A DNA stretch of 64,000 nucleotides, taken from Mariniflexile sp. TRM1-10 (GTDB taxonomy: Bacteria; Bacteroidota; Bacteroidia; Flavobacteriales; Flavobacteriaceae). The notes under the pieces were generated by a model. It had not been told where the DNA came from. It was given only the letters and a program-made list of their open reading frames with translations, and ran no database searches. The translations under genes were made by a program, and so were the position numbers. Below, in pieces: positions 37,001 to 44,357 of the stretch (position 1 is the stretch's first letter; the number at the start of each line of letters is the position of its first letter). The DNA lies in assembly GCF_003425985.1 (NCBI RefSeq), contig NZ_CP022985.1, positions 2,207,501 to 2,271,500 on the forward strand. The letters are read 5' to 3'.

Positions 37001-37164
37001 CAGCTTGTAGCAGTGGCGCCATGGTTTTTGGAGACATTAACGATAAAGAAAGTCAAGTTGCAAAACTTAAAGAAGATAACCGTATGTACCACTTGTTAGA
37101 GCACGTAGGCGTAAAACCAAACGTGATGTATCAAACAAAAGTGAGAAATACAACTGAAGCATAA
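34072..37164 (+). CDS. actB: Alternative complex III subunit B, molybdopterin-oxidoreductase-like/Fe-S
   Basis: Large iron-sulphur subunit, 1030 residues. A twin-arginine signal (R52R53DFLKYVG) leads to a lipid-attachment-type Cys71 (SLAAC), suggesting a periplasmic lipoprotein. Residues about 75-760 resemble molybdopterin oxidoreductases; in characterised ACIII this domain holds no molybdenum cofactor. The C-terminal ferredoxin domain (about 765-990) has four cluster motifs: CTGCGACVIAC, CQHCNHAPCETVCPV, CVGTRYCANNCPY and CSMC with a distal CSAAC. It is second in the act operon. Confidence 0.95.
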   Translation: MSSNKKYWKSVEELNENSSIVETLKQNEFVEQIPTDEFLGDKDTLEATSTTRRDFLKYVGFSTAAASLAACEGPVVKSIPYVVQPEEIIPGVANYYATTIADGFDFASVLVKTREGRPIKIENNALAVTNGSANARVNASVLGLYDSLRVQGPKKGDTSISWSTFDKETNQKLTDLKAAGKEIVLLTQTFASPSTSKLISEFKEKYGNVRHVVYDAVSESAALDAYQAKYGERGLANYDFSKVMTVVSVGADFLGDWQGGGFDAGYSKNRIPQNGKMSRHIQFESNMSLTGANADKRVPLTPSEQKIALAKLYSYVVGGSVSGSLPAHIEDAVKKAASQLKKAGSEGVVVTGIQDVNAQTVALEINAFLASKAFDPKTPIKTRQGSDQAVLGLVADMKAGKVGAIIMSGVNPIYTLPNASDFAEGLKKTELSIAFSLKVDETSSETHYLAAAPHYLESWGDVELKKGHYALTQPAIRPLFNTRQFQEALLKWTGNDVSYHDYIKEAWGTTILGGSSFNQALHDGVYVGTIATETENTSDAETSAETPSGNAASALAASAKKSGLELTLYTKVGMGDGQQANNPWLQEFPDPITRTSWDNYLTISKADADALGLMNKHVANGALNGSYAKVTVNGTTITAPVMIQPGQAKGSVGLALGYGKTKGLKEEMQTGVNAYALYKNFNTVQNVTIEATAGEHEFASVQLHNTLMGRGDIIKETSLEIFNTKDKKHWNAVPVVSLNHKETPVTSPDVDLWDEFDRSVGHHFNLSIDLNACTGCGACVIACHAENNVPVVGKTEVRRSRDMHWLRIDRYYSSEESFAGDNEKKEHISGLGSSLSEFGEMEHASVNPQVAFQPVMCQHCNHAPCETVCPVAATSHGRQGQNHMAYNRCVGTRYCANNCPYKVRRFNWFLYNGNDEFDYHMNDDLGRMVLNPDVVVRSRGVMEKCSMCIQKTQKTILDAKRDGREIKDGEFQTACSAACSSGAMVFGDINDKESQVAKLKEDNRMYHLLEHVGVKPNVMYQTKVRNTTEA

Positions 37165-37191
37165 CCTAATTAAAGAATCAATTATATAATT

Positions 37192-38649
37192 ATGGCGTCT
37201 CATTACGAAGCACCTATTAGAAGACCCTTAGTTACAGGCGAGAAATCATACCACGATGTTACTGTGGATGTGGCTAAACCAGTAGAAGGAAAAGCAAATA
37301 AACAATGGTGGATAGTTTTCTCTATAGCACTTGTAGCCTTTCTTTGGGGAATTGGATGTATTTTATATACCATATCAACAGGTATTGGAACTTGGGGTTT
37401 AAATAAAACTGTAGGTTGGGCTTGGGATATTACTAACTTCGTTTGGTGGGTTGGTATTGGTCACGCAGGAACACTTATCTCTGCGGTACTTTTATTATTC
37501 CGTCAAAAATGGAGAATGGCCATTAACCGTTCTGCGGAGGCGATGACCATCTTCTCGGTAGTTCAAGCAGGTTTATTCCCAATCATTCACATGGGGCGTC
37601 CTTGGTTAGGATACTGGGTGTTACCAATACCAAACCAATTTGGTTCGTTATGGGTAAACTTTAACTCACCACTACTTTGGGACGTGTTCGCGATTTCAAC
37701 ATATTTATCGGTATCATTAGTATTCTGGTGGACAGGTTTATTACCAGATTTCGCTATGCTACGTGATAGAGCTATAAAACCTTTTCAAAAGAAAATATAT
37801 TCCTTGTTAAGTTTTGGTTGGTCTGGTCGTGCTAAAGATTGGCAACGCTTTGAAGAAGTATCTTTGGTACTTGCAGGTTTAGCAACGCCACTTGTACTTT
37901 CTGTACATACTATCGTATCGTTTGACTTCGCGACTTCGGTGATTCCAGGTTGGCATACAACCATATTCCCGCCGTACTTCGTTGCTGGAGCGGTATTCTC
38001 AGGATTTGCGATGGTAAACACACTTCTTATTATTATGAGAAAAGTGTGTAACCTTGAAGATTATATCACAGTACAACATATCGAATTAATGAACATCGTA
38101 ATCATGATTACGGGTTCTATAGTAGGTGTGGCATATATTACTGAGTTATTTATTGCATGGTATTCTGGTGTTGAATACGAACAATATGCATTCTTAAACA
38201 GAGCAACTGGTCCTTACTGGTGGGCATATTGGGCGATGATGACCTGTAATGTATTCTCCCCACAATTTATGTGGTTTAAAAAATTAAGAACAAGTATCAT
38301 GTTCTCATTCTTTATCTCAATCGTAGTAAACATAGGTATGTGGTTTGAGCGTTTTGTAATTATAGTAACATCGTTACACCGTGATTACTTACCATCATCA
38401 TGGACGATGTTCTCTCCAACATTTGTAGATATAGGTATTTTTATTGGAACGATCGGATTCTTCTTTGTGTTATTCTTATTGTACTCAAGAACATTCCCTG
38501 TAATAGCACAAGCAGAGGTGAAAACTATTTTAAAATCATCTGGTGAACGTTATAAAAATATTAGAGAAAGAGGTGAAAGTTTGGTAGGAACAGGAGCAGA
38601 TGCAAGAACCTCTGGAGATCAAGTAACTAACAATAAAAACGAAGCGTAG
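37192..38649 (+). CDS. actC: Alternative complex III subunit C, NrfD-like membrane subunit
   Basis: Integral membrane subunit of the NrfD/PsrC family, 485 residues with about ten membrane helices from residue 45 to 450. It is thought to provide a quinol-binding site and pass electrons to ActB. Conserved features include WGIGCILYTISTGIGTWGLN, the HAGTLISAVLLLFRQKWR segment and PWLGYWVLPIPNQFGSLW. It is the larger of two paralogous NrfD-like subunits; ActF is the other. It follows actB by 27 bp and precedes actD by 3 bp. Confidence 0.94.
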   Translation: MASHYEAPIRRPLVTGEKSYHDVTVDVAKPVEGKANKQWWIVFSIALVAFLWGIGCILYTISTGIGTWGLNKTVGWAWDITNFVWWVGIGHAGTLISAVLLLFRQKWRMAINRSAEAMTIFSVVQAGLFPIIHMGRPWLGYWVLPIPNQFGSLWVNFNSPLLWDVFAISTYLSVSLVFWWTGLLPDFAMLRDRAIKPFQKKIYSLLSFGWSGRAKDWQRFEEVSLVLAGLATPLVLSVHTIVSFDFATSVIPGWHTTIFPPYFVAGAVFSGFAMVNTLLIIMRKVCNLEDYITVQHIELMNIVIMITGSIVGVAYITELFIAWYSGVEYEQYAFLNRATGPYWWAYWAMMTCNVFSPQFMWFKKLRTSIMFSFFISIVVNIGMWFERFVIIVTSLHRDYLPSSWTMFSPTFVDIGIFIGTIGFFFVLFLLYSRTFPVIAQAEVKTILKSSGERYKNIRERGESLVGTGADARTSGDQVTNNKNEA

Positions 38650-38652
38650 GCA

Positions 38653-39183
38653 ATGGAAGCATCTAAAGTAATTCACGCTATTTATACAGATGATGATGTA
38701 TTGATGTCTGCTGTTAAAAAGGTTAAGGCAGAAAGATACCACATTGAAGAAATATATACACCATTTCCAGTCCACGGACTAGACAAGGCTATGGGGTTAG
38801 CACCAACACGTATTGCTATTACCGCTTTTATATATGGTTTAATAGGTTTAACGGTTGCAATTGTTATGATGAATTTTATAATGATTGAAGATTGGCCTCA
38901 AAATATTGGTGGTAAACCAAGTTTTAGCTATATAGAAAATATGCCGGCATTCGTGCCAATTATGTTTGAGTTAACCGTGTTTTTTGCGGCGCATTTAATG
39001 GTAATTACTTTTTACTTACGTAGTAGAATGTGGCCATTTAAAAATGCTGAAAATCCTGATCCAAGAACTACAGATGATCATTTTTTAATGGAAATTGCTG
39101 TAGATGGAAATGAGGAAGCATTGGCAAGTTTACTTAAAGAAACTGGAGCCGTTGAAATTAATTTAATTGATAAAGCGCATTAA
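38653..39183 (+). CDS. actD: Alternative complex III subunit D (DUF3341)
   Basis: Membrane subunit of 176 residues with two hydrophobic segments (about 57-80 and 97-118) and the DUF3341 signature (YTPFPVHGLDKAMGL). A cytoplasmic N-terminal domain precedes the helices. It is structural within ACIII with no cofactor motif. It is tightly packed: 3 bp after actC and 2 bp before the first ATG of actE. Confidence 0.93.
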   Translation: MEASKVIHAIYTDDDVLMSAVKKVKAERYHIEEIYTPFPVHGLDKAMGLAPTRIAITAFIYGLIGLTVAIVMMNFIMIEDWPQNIGGKPSFSYIENMPAFVPIMFELTVFFAAHLMVITFYLRSRMWPFKNAENPDPRTTDDHFLMEIAVDGNEEALASLLKETGAVEINLIDKAH

Positions 39184-39185
39184 TA

Positions 39186-39740
39186 ATGATGAAGAGCTTA
39201 ATTAAAATATTAGTATTAGCAGTTATTTTAGTGGCCGTATCATGTAAAAAGGATACCGCACCAAACTACCAATTCATGCCAAATATGTATGAATCTGCTG
39301 GTTACGAAACCTATGGAGAAGCCGCATTTAAAGATGGCGTTGAAGCACAATTACCTGCCGAGGGATCTATAGCAAGAGGTTTTATTCCTTTTGATATTGA
39401 AAACTCTACAGAGGGATACATGTTAGCAAAAGAAACTTTAAAAAGCCCATTAGATTCTACCAGCGTAGATTTAGAAAGAGGTAAAGCATTATACGATATC
39501 TACTGTGGAATTTGTCATGGAGGTAAAGGAGACGGACAAGGAAACTTAGTGAAACGCGAAAAAATCCTTGGTATTCCTAGTTATGATGATGCAGGAAGAG
39601 CTATAAATGAAGGCAGTATTTACCATACTATTTATTATGGAAAAAATGCTATGGGTTCGTATGCTAACCAATTGAAAGAAGAAGAACGTTGGCAAGTAGT
39701 TTCGTATGTACTGGAATTAAAGGCTAATTTAGAAAAGTAA
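39186..39740 (+). CDS. actE: Alternative complex III subunit E, monohaem cytochrome c lipoprotein
   Basis: Periplasmic cytochrome c of 184 residues. A lipoprotein signal ends at Cys20 (LVAVSC), and a single CGICH haem site lies near residue 108, with a probable Met ligand in the C-terminal part (NAMGSYANQL). It passes electrons from the ActA haem wire to the terminal oxidase. A second ATG three bases downstream (39189) is equally plausible as the start. It lies between actD and actF in the operon. Confidence 0.94.
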   Translation: MMKSLIKILVLAVILVAVSCKKDTAPNYQFMPNMYESAGYETYGEAAFKDGVEAQLPAEGSIARGFIPFDIENSTEGYMLAKETLKSPLDSTSVDLERGKALYDIYCGICHGGKGDGQGNLVKREKILGIPSYDDAGRAINEGSIYHTIYYGKNAMGSYANQLKEEERWQVVSYVLELKANLEK

Positions 39741-39762
39741 GATAGACAAGATTATTATAGAT

Positions 39763-41118
39763 ATGTATACATTTTCAAATAAATTAAAGACATTTTCTTT
39801 CATTCTAATGATATTAGGAGCATTAGGTGTAGGATATGGTTTTATGACATCTCATAAATCTTTTGAAGAAGTTGAAACCTTACTTGCAGAAGAATCTCAT
39901 CACGGTGGGGGTCATGCAGTAGAAGCTTCCCATGAAACACCAAGTCATGATGCACATGCCACTGAAAATGCGCATGGAGAAGAAGCACATGCAGAAGTTG
40001 ACGCACACAAAGAACACATTGAGCATGTTCAGCATCAAATAGCTAACAGACCGTGGTCTGCACTATATGTAGCTGCATTTTTCTTTATGATGATTGCCTT
40101 AGGGATTCTAGCTTTTTATGCGATTCAAATTGCATCCCAAGCAGGATGGTCTCCAGTACTATTTAGAGTGATGGAAGGTATTACAGCTTATGTATTGCCT
40201 GGTGCTTTAATAGTTTTAGGTATCGCTGTAGCATCTGGGACTATTGGTCATTACAATTTATTTGTTTGGATGGATCCAGAAGTAGTAGCTCACGATAAAT
40301 TAATCCAAGGTAAATCGGGATGGTTAAATATAGGATGGTTTACATTTAGAGGTTTGGTATTTATTGCCGGTTGGAGTTTATACCGTCATTTTGCCCGTAA
40401 ATTTTCTATTGCTCAAGATACGGCGGAAGATAATAGTAACTTTAAAAAGTCTTTTAGAATTGCAGCAGGGTTCTTAGTATTCTTTATTTATACAGAATCT
40501 ATGATGTCTTGGGATTGGATTATGAGTGTAGATCCACACTGGTTCTCAACCTTATTTGGATGGTATGTATTTGCTAGTATGTTTGTAAGTGGTATTACTG
40601 TTTTAGCGTTAATTACTATTTACTTAAAATCTAGAAATTATTTGGAGTTTGTCAATGAAAATCATTTGCATGATGTTGCTAAATTCATGTTTGCTTTCAG
40701 TATTTTCTGGACTTACTTATGGTTCTCACAATTTATGCTTATTTGGTATTCAAACATTCCAGAAGAGGTCACTTATTTTATATCACGTTTTAACGATTAC
40801 AAATTACCATTCTTAGGTATGGTGGTTATGAACTTTGTATTCCCAATTTTAATGTTGATGAATGCAGACTATAAACGTATTCCTTGGTTTGTTGTTATGG
40901 CAGGTCTTGTAATATTGGCAGGTCATTATATAGATATTTTCAATATGATAATGCCAGCTACAGTAGGAGACCGATGGTTTATTGGTATTCCTGAAATTAG
41001 TTCGATAGTGCTTTTTGCTGGATTATTCATATTTGTAGTATTTACAGCTTTAACAAAGGCACCATTACTTGTAAAAGGATATCCTTTTAGAAAAGAAAGT
41101 GAAGATTTTCATTATTAA
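39763..41118 (+). CDS. actF: Alternative complex III subunit F, NrfD-like membrane subunit
   Basis: Second polytopic NrfD-like subunit, 451 residues. After TM1 (about 11-29) comes a His-rich hydrophilic segment (about 43-92) with more than a dozen histidines (SHHGGGH; HDAHATENAHGEEAHAE), then about nine membrane helices. In ACIII this subunit packs against ActC and may carry a proton path. The His-rich segment is not needed for the fold and may bind metal ions; that is inference. It precedes coxB by 30 bp. Confidence 0.93.
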   Translation: MYTFSNKLKTFSFILMILGALGVGYGFMTSHKSFEEVETLLAEESHHGGGHAVEASHETPSHDAHATENAHGEEAHAEVDAHKEHIEHVQHQIANRPWSALYVAAFFFMMIALGILAFYAIQIASQAGWSPVLFRVMEGITAYVLPGALIVLGIAVASGTIGHYNLFVWMDPEVVAHDKLIQGKSGWLNIGWFTFRGLVFIAGWSLYRHFARKFSIAQDTAEDNSNFKKSFRIAAGFLVFFIYTESMMSWDWIMSVDPHWFSTLFGWYVFASMFVSGITVLALITIYLKSRNYLEFVNENHLHDVAKFMFAFSIFWTYLWFSQFMLIWYSNIPEEVTYFISRFNDYKLPFLGMVVMNFVFPILMLMNADYKRIPWFVVMAGLVILAGHYIDIFNMIMPATVGDRWFIGIPEISSIVLFAGLFIFVVFTALTKAPLLVKGYPFRKESEDFHY

Positions 41119-41148
41119 TTAAGATACATATAAAGACGAACGATAACA

Positions 41149-42216
41149 ATGACTGCTTTATTAACAATTATAGTTTTAGTATTTATTTTAGTTGCCATTT
41201 GGCAAATGGTAAAGATTTTCGATTTGGCGCAAGCTAAAAGCGAAAACTCTCAAATTGCCAACGACAAGGATAATACAATCAATGGATACTTAATGATGGG
41301 CTTCTTAGCGTTCATTTATATAATTACCATTGTGTGTTTTGCAAAATGGGGTGATTTGCCTTTAATGTCTAACTCGGCATCAGAGCATGGTCCAACCATA
41401 GATAACTTAATGATTATCTCCATGGTTATCATTTTCTTTGTGCAAACAATAACACAATTCCTATTACATTACTTTGCTTTTAAATATAAAGGTGAAAAGG
41501 GTAAGAAAGCCTTGTTTTTTGCAGATAATAATAAGTTAGAAGCTATCTGGACAATCATTCCAGTTATCGTTTTAGCGGGTTTAATTATTTACGGGTTAAA
41601 TACGTGGATAAACATTATGGGTGTTGATGAAAGTGACGACCCATTAGTTATAGAGTTGTATGCACAACAATTTAACTGGAAAGCAAGATATGGCGGTGCA
41701 GATAATACATTAGGAAAAGCTAATGTTCGTTTAATCGATATCGATCGCGCTAATATTTTAGGTTTAGATGAAGCTGACCCAAATGCACAAGATGATGTTA
41801 TTACTACCGAATTGCATTTGCCGGTTGGTAAGCCAGTATTATTCAAAATGCGTTCACAAGATGTATTGCATTCTGCTTACATGCCACACTTTAGGGCTCA
41901 AATGAACTGTGTACCAGGTATGATAACCCAATTTGGGTTTACTCCAACAGTTACTACTGCAGAGATGAGACAAACACCAGAAATGATTGAGAAAATTGCA
42001 AATATTAATAATATTAGAGTTGAAAAAAGTCAGAAGTTAATTGCTGAAGGCGGTGAGGCTTTAGATAGATACGAGTTTGATTATTTATTATTATGTAATA
42101 AAATTTGTGGAAAATCCCATTACAATATGCAAATGAAGATTGTAGTGGAAACTCAAGAAGAATATGATGCTTGGATGAAAGAGCAAAAAGAATTCAAAAA
42201 CTCTCTAGTTAATTAA
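41149..42216 (+). CDS. coxB: Cytochrome c oxidase subunit II
   Basis: CuA-bearing subunit of the haem-copper oxidase, 355 residues. An N-terminal helix (1-20) is followed by two membrane segments (about 45-66, 85-110, 133-152) and the periplasmic cupredoxin domain. The CuA site is complete, with CNKICGKSHYNMQM and an upstream His (VLHSAYMPHF). No C-terminal cytochrome c domain is fused, consistent with electrons arriving from ActE/ActA. It is in one operon with ACIII, matching the known ACIII-aa3 supercomplex. Confidence 0.95.
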   Translation: MTALLTIIVLVFILVAIWQMVKIFDLAQAKSENSQIANDKDNTINGYLMMGFLAFIYIITIVCFAKWGDLPLMSNSASEHGPTIDNLMIISMVIIFFVQTITQFLLHYFAFKYKGEKGKKALFFADNNKLEAIWTIIPVIVLAGLIIYGLNTWINIMGVDESDDPLVIELYAQQFNWKARYGGADNTLGKANVRLIDIDRANILGLDEADPNAQDDVITTELHLPVGKPVLFKMRSQDVLHSAYMPHFRAQMNCVPGMITQFGFTPTVTTAEMRQTPEMIEKIANINNIRVEKSQKLIAEGGEALDRYEFDYLLLCNKICGKSHYNMQMKIVVETQEEYDAWMKEQKEFKNSLVN

Positions 42217-42244
42217 TTAAAAAAGATAAATACGCTATAAGATT

Positions 42245-44044
42245 ATGTCAGCACACGAAGATACTCACGCTCACGACGCTCATGACGACCACGGACATCA
42301 TCATAAAGAAACCTTTGTAACTAAATATATATTTAGTCAGGATCATAAAATGATTGCTAAGCAGTACCTAGTTACAGGTACTATTATGGGAGTAATAGGT
42401 GTTTTAATGTCTATGATGTTCCGTATGCAAATTGCATGGCCAGAGCAACCTAACGTATTGTTTGAGGCATTATTAGGCAAATGGGCACCAGAAGGTGTTA
42501 TGGATGCTGATATTTATTTAGCTTTGGTAACCATTCATGGTACTATCATGGTATTCTTTGTACTAACTGCTGGTTTAAGTGGAACATTTAGTAACTTACT
42601 AATTCCGTTGCAAATTGGAGCACGCGATATGGCTTCAGGCTTTTTAAATATGATTTCTTATTGGTTATTCTTCCTTTCAAGTGTAATCATGGTCATATCA
42701 TTGTTTGTTGAGGCTGGACCTGCTGCTGCTGGATGGACGATTTATCCACCATTAAGTGCTTTACCAATGGCTCAAGGAGGGTCTGGAATGGGTATGACCC
42801 TATGGTTGGTATCTATGGCTATCTTTATTGCGTCGTCATTAATGGGATCGCTTAACTATGTAGTTACGGTCATTAACTTGCGTACTAAAGGGATGTCTAT
42901 GACAAGATTACCTTTAACAATTTGGGCATTTTTTATTACTGCGATTATTGGTATTATATCATTCCCAGTATTGTTATCTGCTGCTTTATTATTAATTATG
43001 GATAGAAGTTTTGGAACATCATTCTTCTTATCAGATATATTTATCCAAGGTGAAGTTTTACATTACCAAGGCGGGTCTCCTGTATTGTTTGAGCATTTAT
43101 TTTGGTTCTTAGGTCACCCTGAGGTATATATCGTTATATTACCTGCCATGGGTCTGGTATCAGAAATTATGGCATCAAACTCTCGTAAGCCTATTTTTGG
43201 TTATCGTGCGATGATTGCATCTATATTAGCTATTGCGTTTTTATCAACCATCGTTTGGGGTCACCATATGTTTATTTCTGGAATGAATCCATTCTTAGGA
43301 TCGGTGTTTACATTTACTACGCTATTAATTGCAATTCCATCTGCTGTAAAAGCATTTAACTGGATTACGACACTTTGGAAGGGTAATTTACAAATGAACC
43401 CTGCCATGTTATTTTCCATTGGATTTGTATCAACATTTATTACTGGAGGTTTAACAGGTATTATTCTTGGAGATAGCGCTTTAGATATTAATGTACACGA
43501 TACGTATTTTGTGGTAGCTCACTTCCACTTGGTAATGGGTATATCGGCTCTTTACGGTATGTTTGCAGGTATTTACCACTGGTATCCAAAAATGTTTGGT
43601 CGTATGTTAAATAAAAACTTAGGATATATTCACTTCTGGATTACAGCTGTTTGTGCTTATGGGGTGTTTTTTCCAATGCATTTTATAGGTATGGCAGGTT
43701 TACCACGTCGTTATTATACAAATACTAATTTTCCATTATTTGACGATTTAGCAAACGTAAATGTTATCATTACCATCTTTGCTTTAATTGGTGGTGTGGT
43801 TCAAATAGTATATCTATATAACTTTTTTAGCAGTATTTACTATGGAAAGAAAGCCACTCAAAATCCATGGAAATCAACTACACTTGAATGGACAACACCA
43901 GTGGAACATATGCACGGTAACTGGCCAGGAGACATTCCTCACGTGTACCGTTGGGCATATGATTATAGTAAACCAGGACATGATGTAGACTTTGTGCCTC
44001 AAAATATTCCATTAAAAGAAGGCGAGGAAGAACTTCAGCATTAA
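42245..44044 (+). CDS. coxA: Cytochrome c oxidase subunit I
   Basis: Catalytic haem-copper subunit, 599 residues with about 12-14 membrane helices. Haem a and a3/CuB ligands are visible: HGTIMVFF, GHPEVYIVILP (His-Glu-Val-Tyr active site), WGHHMFISG and the C-terminal HDTYFVVAHFHLVMG. The first 22 residues are unusually His/Asp-rich (AHDAHDDHGHHHKE). It is the last gene of the act-cox operon; subunit III and assembly genes are not adjacent. An intrinsic terminator follows. Confidence 0.97.
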   Translation: MSAHEDTHAHDAHDDHGHHHKETFVTKYIFSQDHKMIAKQYLVTGTIMGVIGVLMSMMFRMQIAWPEQPNVLFEALLGKWAPEGVMDADIYLALVTIHGTIMVFFVLTAGLSGTFSNLLIPLQIGARDMASGFLNMISYWLFFLSSVIMVISLFVEAGPAAAGWTIYPPLSALPMAQGGSGMGMTLWLVSMAIFIASSLMGSLNYVVTVINLRTKGMSMTRLPLTIWAFFITAIIGIISFPVLLSAALLLIMDRSFGTSFFLSDIFIQGEVLHYQGGSPVLFEHLFWFLGHPEVYIVILPAMGLVSEIMASNSRKPIFGYRAMIASILAIAFLSTIVWGHHMFISGMNPFLGSVFTFTTLLIAIPSAVKAFNWITTLWKGNLQMNPAMLFSIGFVSTFITGGLTGIILGDSALDINVHDTYFVVAHFHLVMGISALYGMFAGIYHWYPKMFGRMLNKNLGYIHFWITAVCAYGVFFPMHFIGMAGLPRRYYTNTNFPLFDDLANVNVIITIFALIGGVVQIVYLYNFFSSIYYGKKATQNPWKSTTLEWTTPVEHMHGNWPGDIPHVYRWAYDYSKPGHDVDFVPQNIPLKEGEEELQH

Positions 44045-44067
44045 AAACATATTTTTTACATTAAATC

Positions 44068-44099
44068 AAAAAACTCATCTCCACAAGATGAGTTTTTTT
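44068..44099 (+). terminator. act-cox operon terminator
   Basis: AAACTCATCT-ccaca-AGATGAGTTT followed by TTTTG, 26 bp after the coxA stop. Confidence 0.85.
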
Positions 44100-44168
44100 G
44101 TTTAATCTTTTTTAGAAGAGATATAAAATACATGAAAATATCGTTTAAATACAAAAAAATGCGTTAAA

Positions 44169-44201
44169 TTGCATATCTGTTAAGAATTTTATATATATTT
44201 G
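44169..44201 (+). promoter_or_regulatory. Promoter of adhesin-porP-ompA cluster
   Basis: TTG (44169-44171), a 22-nt spacer and TATATTTG (44194-44201). The transcript would include the 91-nt leader and have a total untranslated region of about 150 nt. Confidence 0.7.
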
Positions 44202-44266
44202 TAAGTAAATTAAATAGGGCCATAGCTTAAATATCTATTAACCCAAATCTATAACTAACCCATACT

Positions 44267-44357
44267 ATGAAACACCCATGAGAGAACTACATTCACACAC
44301 GAAGATGATTATAAAGGGTGTTCCATCTGACAATTAAAAAACAATCAATACAAACAG
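44267..44357 (+). promoter_or_regulatory. 91-nt leader L1 shared with the ompA-like gene
   Basis: Begins ATGAAACACCCAT and contains GACAATTAAAAAACAAT 62 nt later, reaching the main ATG 29 nt after that. The leader at 50045-50135 has the same two blocks at identical spacings. Two overlapping mini-frames are possible (MKHP stop, then a 19-codon frame from 44278 ending SDN stop), joined by an ATGA overlap. An inverted pair GAAACACCC/GGGTGTTCC spans 44269-44324. Confidence 0.6.

Larger units (their letters stand above)
44045..44357. other. 313-bp region: terminator, promoter and adhesin leader
   Basis: Holds the coxA terminator (44068-44099), a good promoter (44169-44201) and the 91-nt leader (44267-44357) of the giant adhesin gene. 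No protein gene of normal size is visible. Confidence 0.8.
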
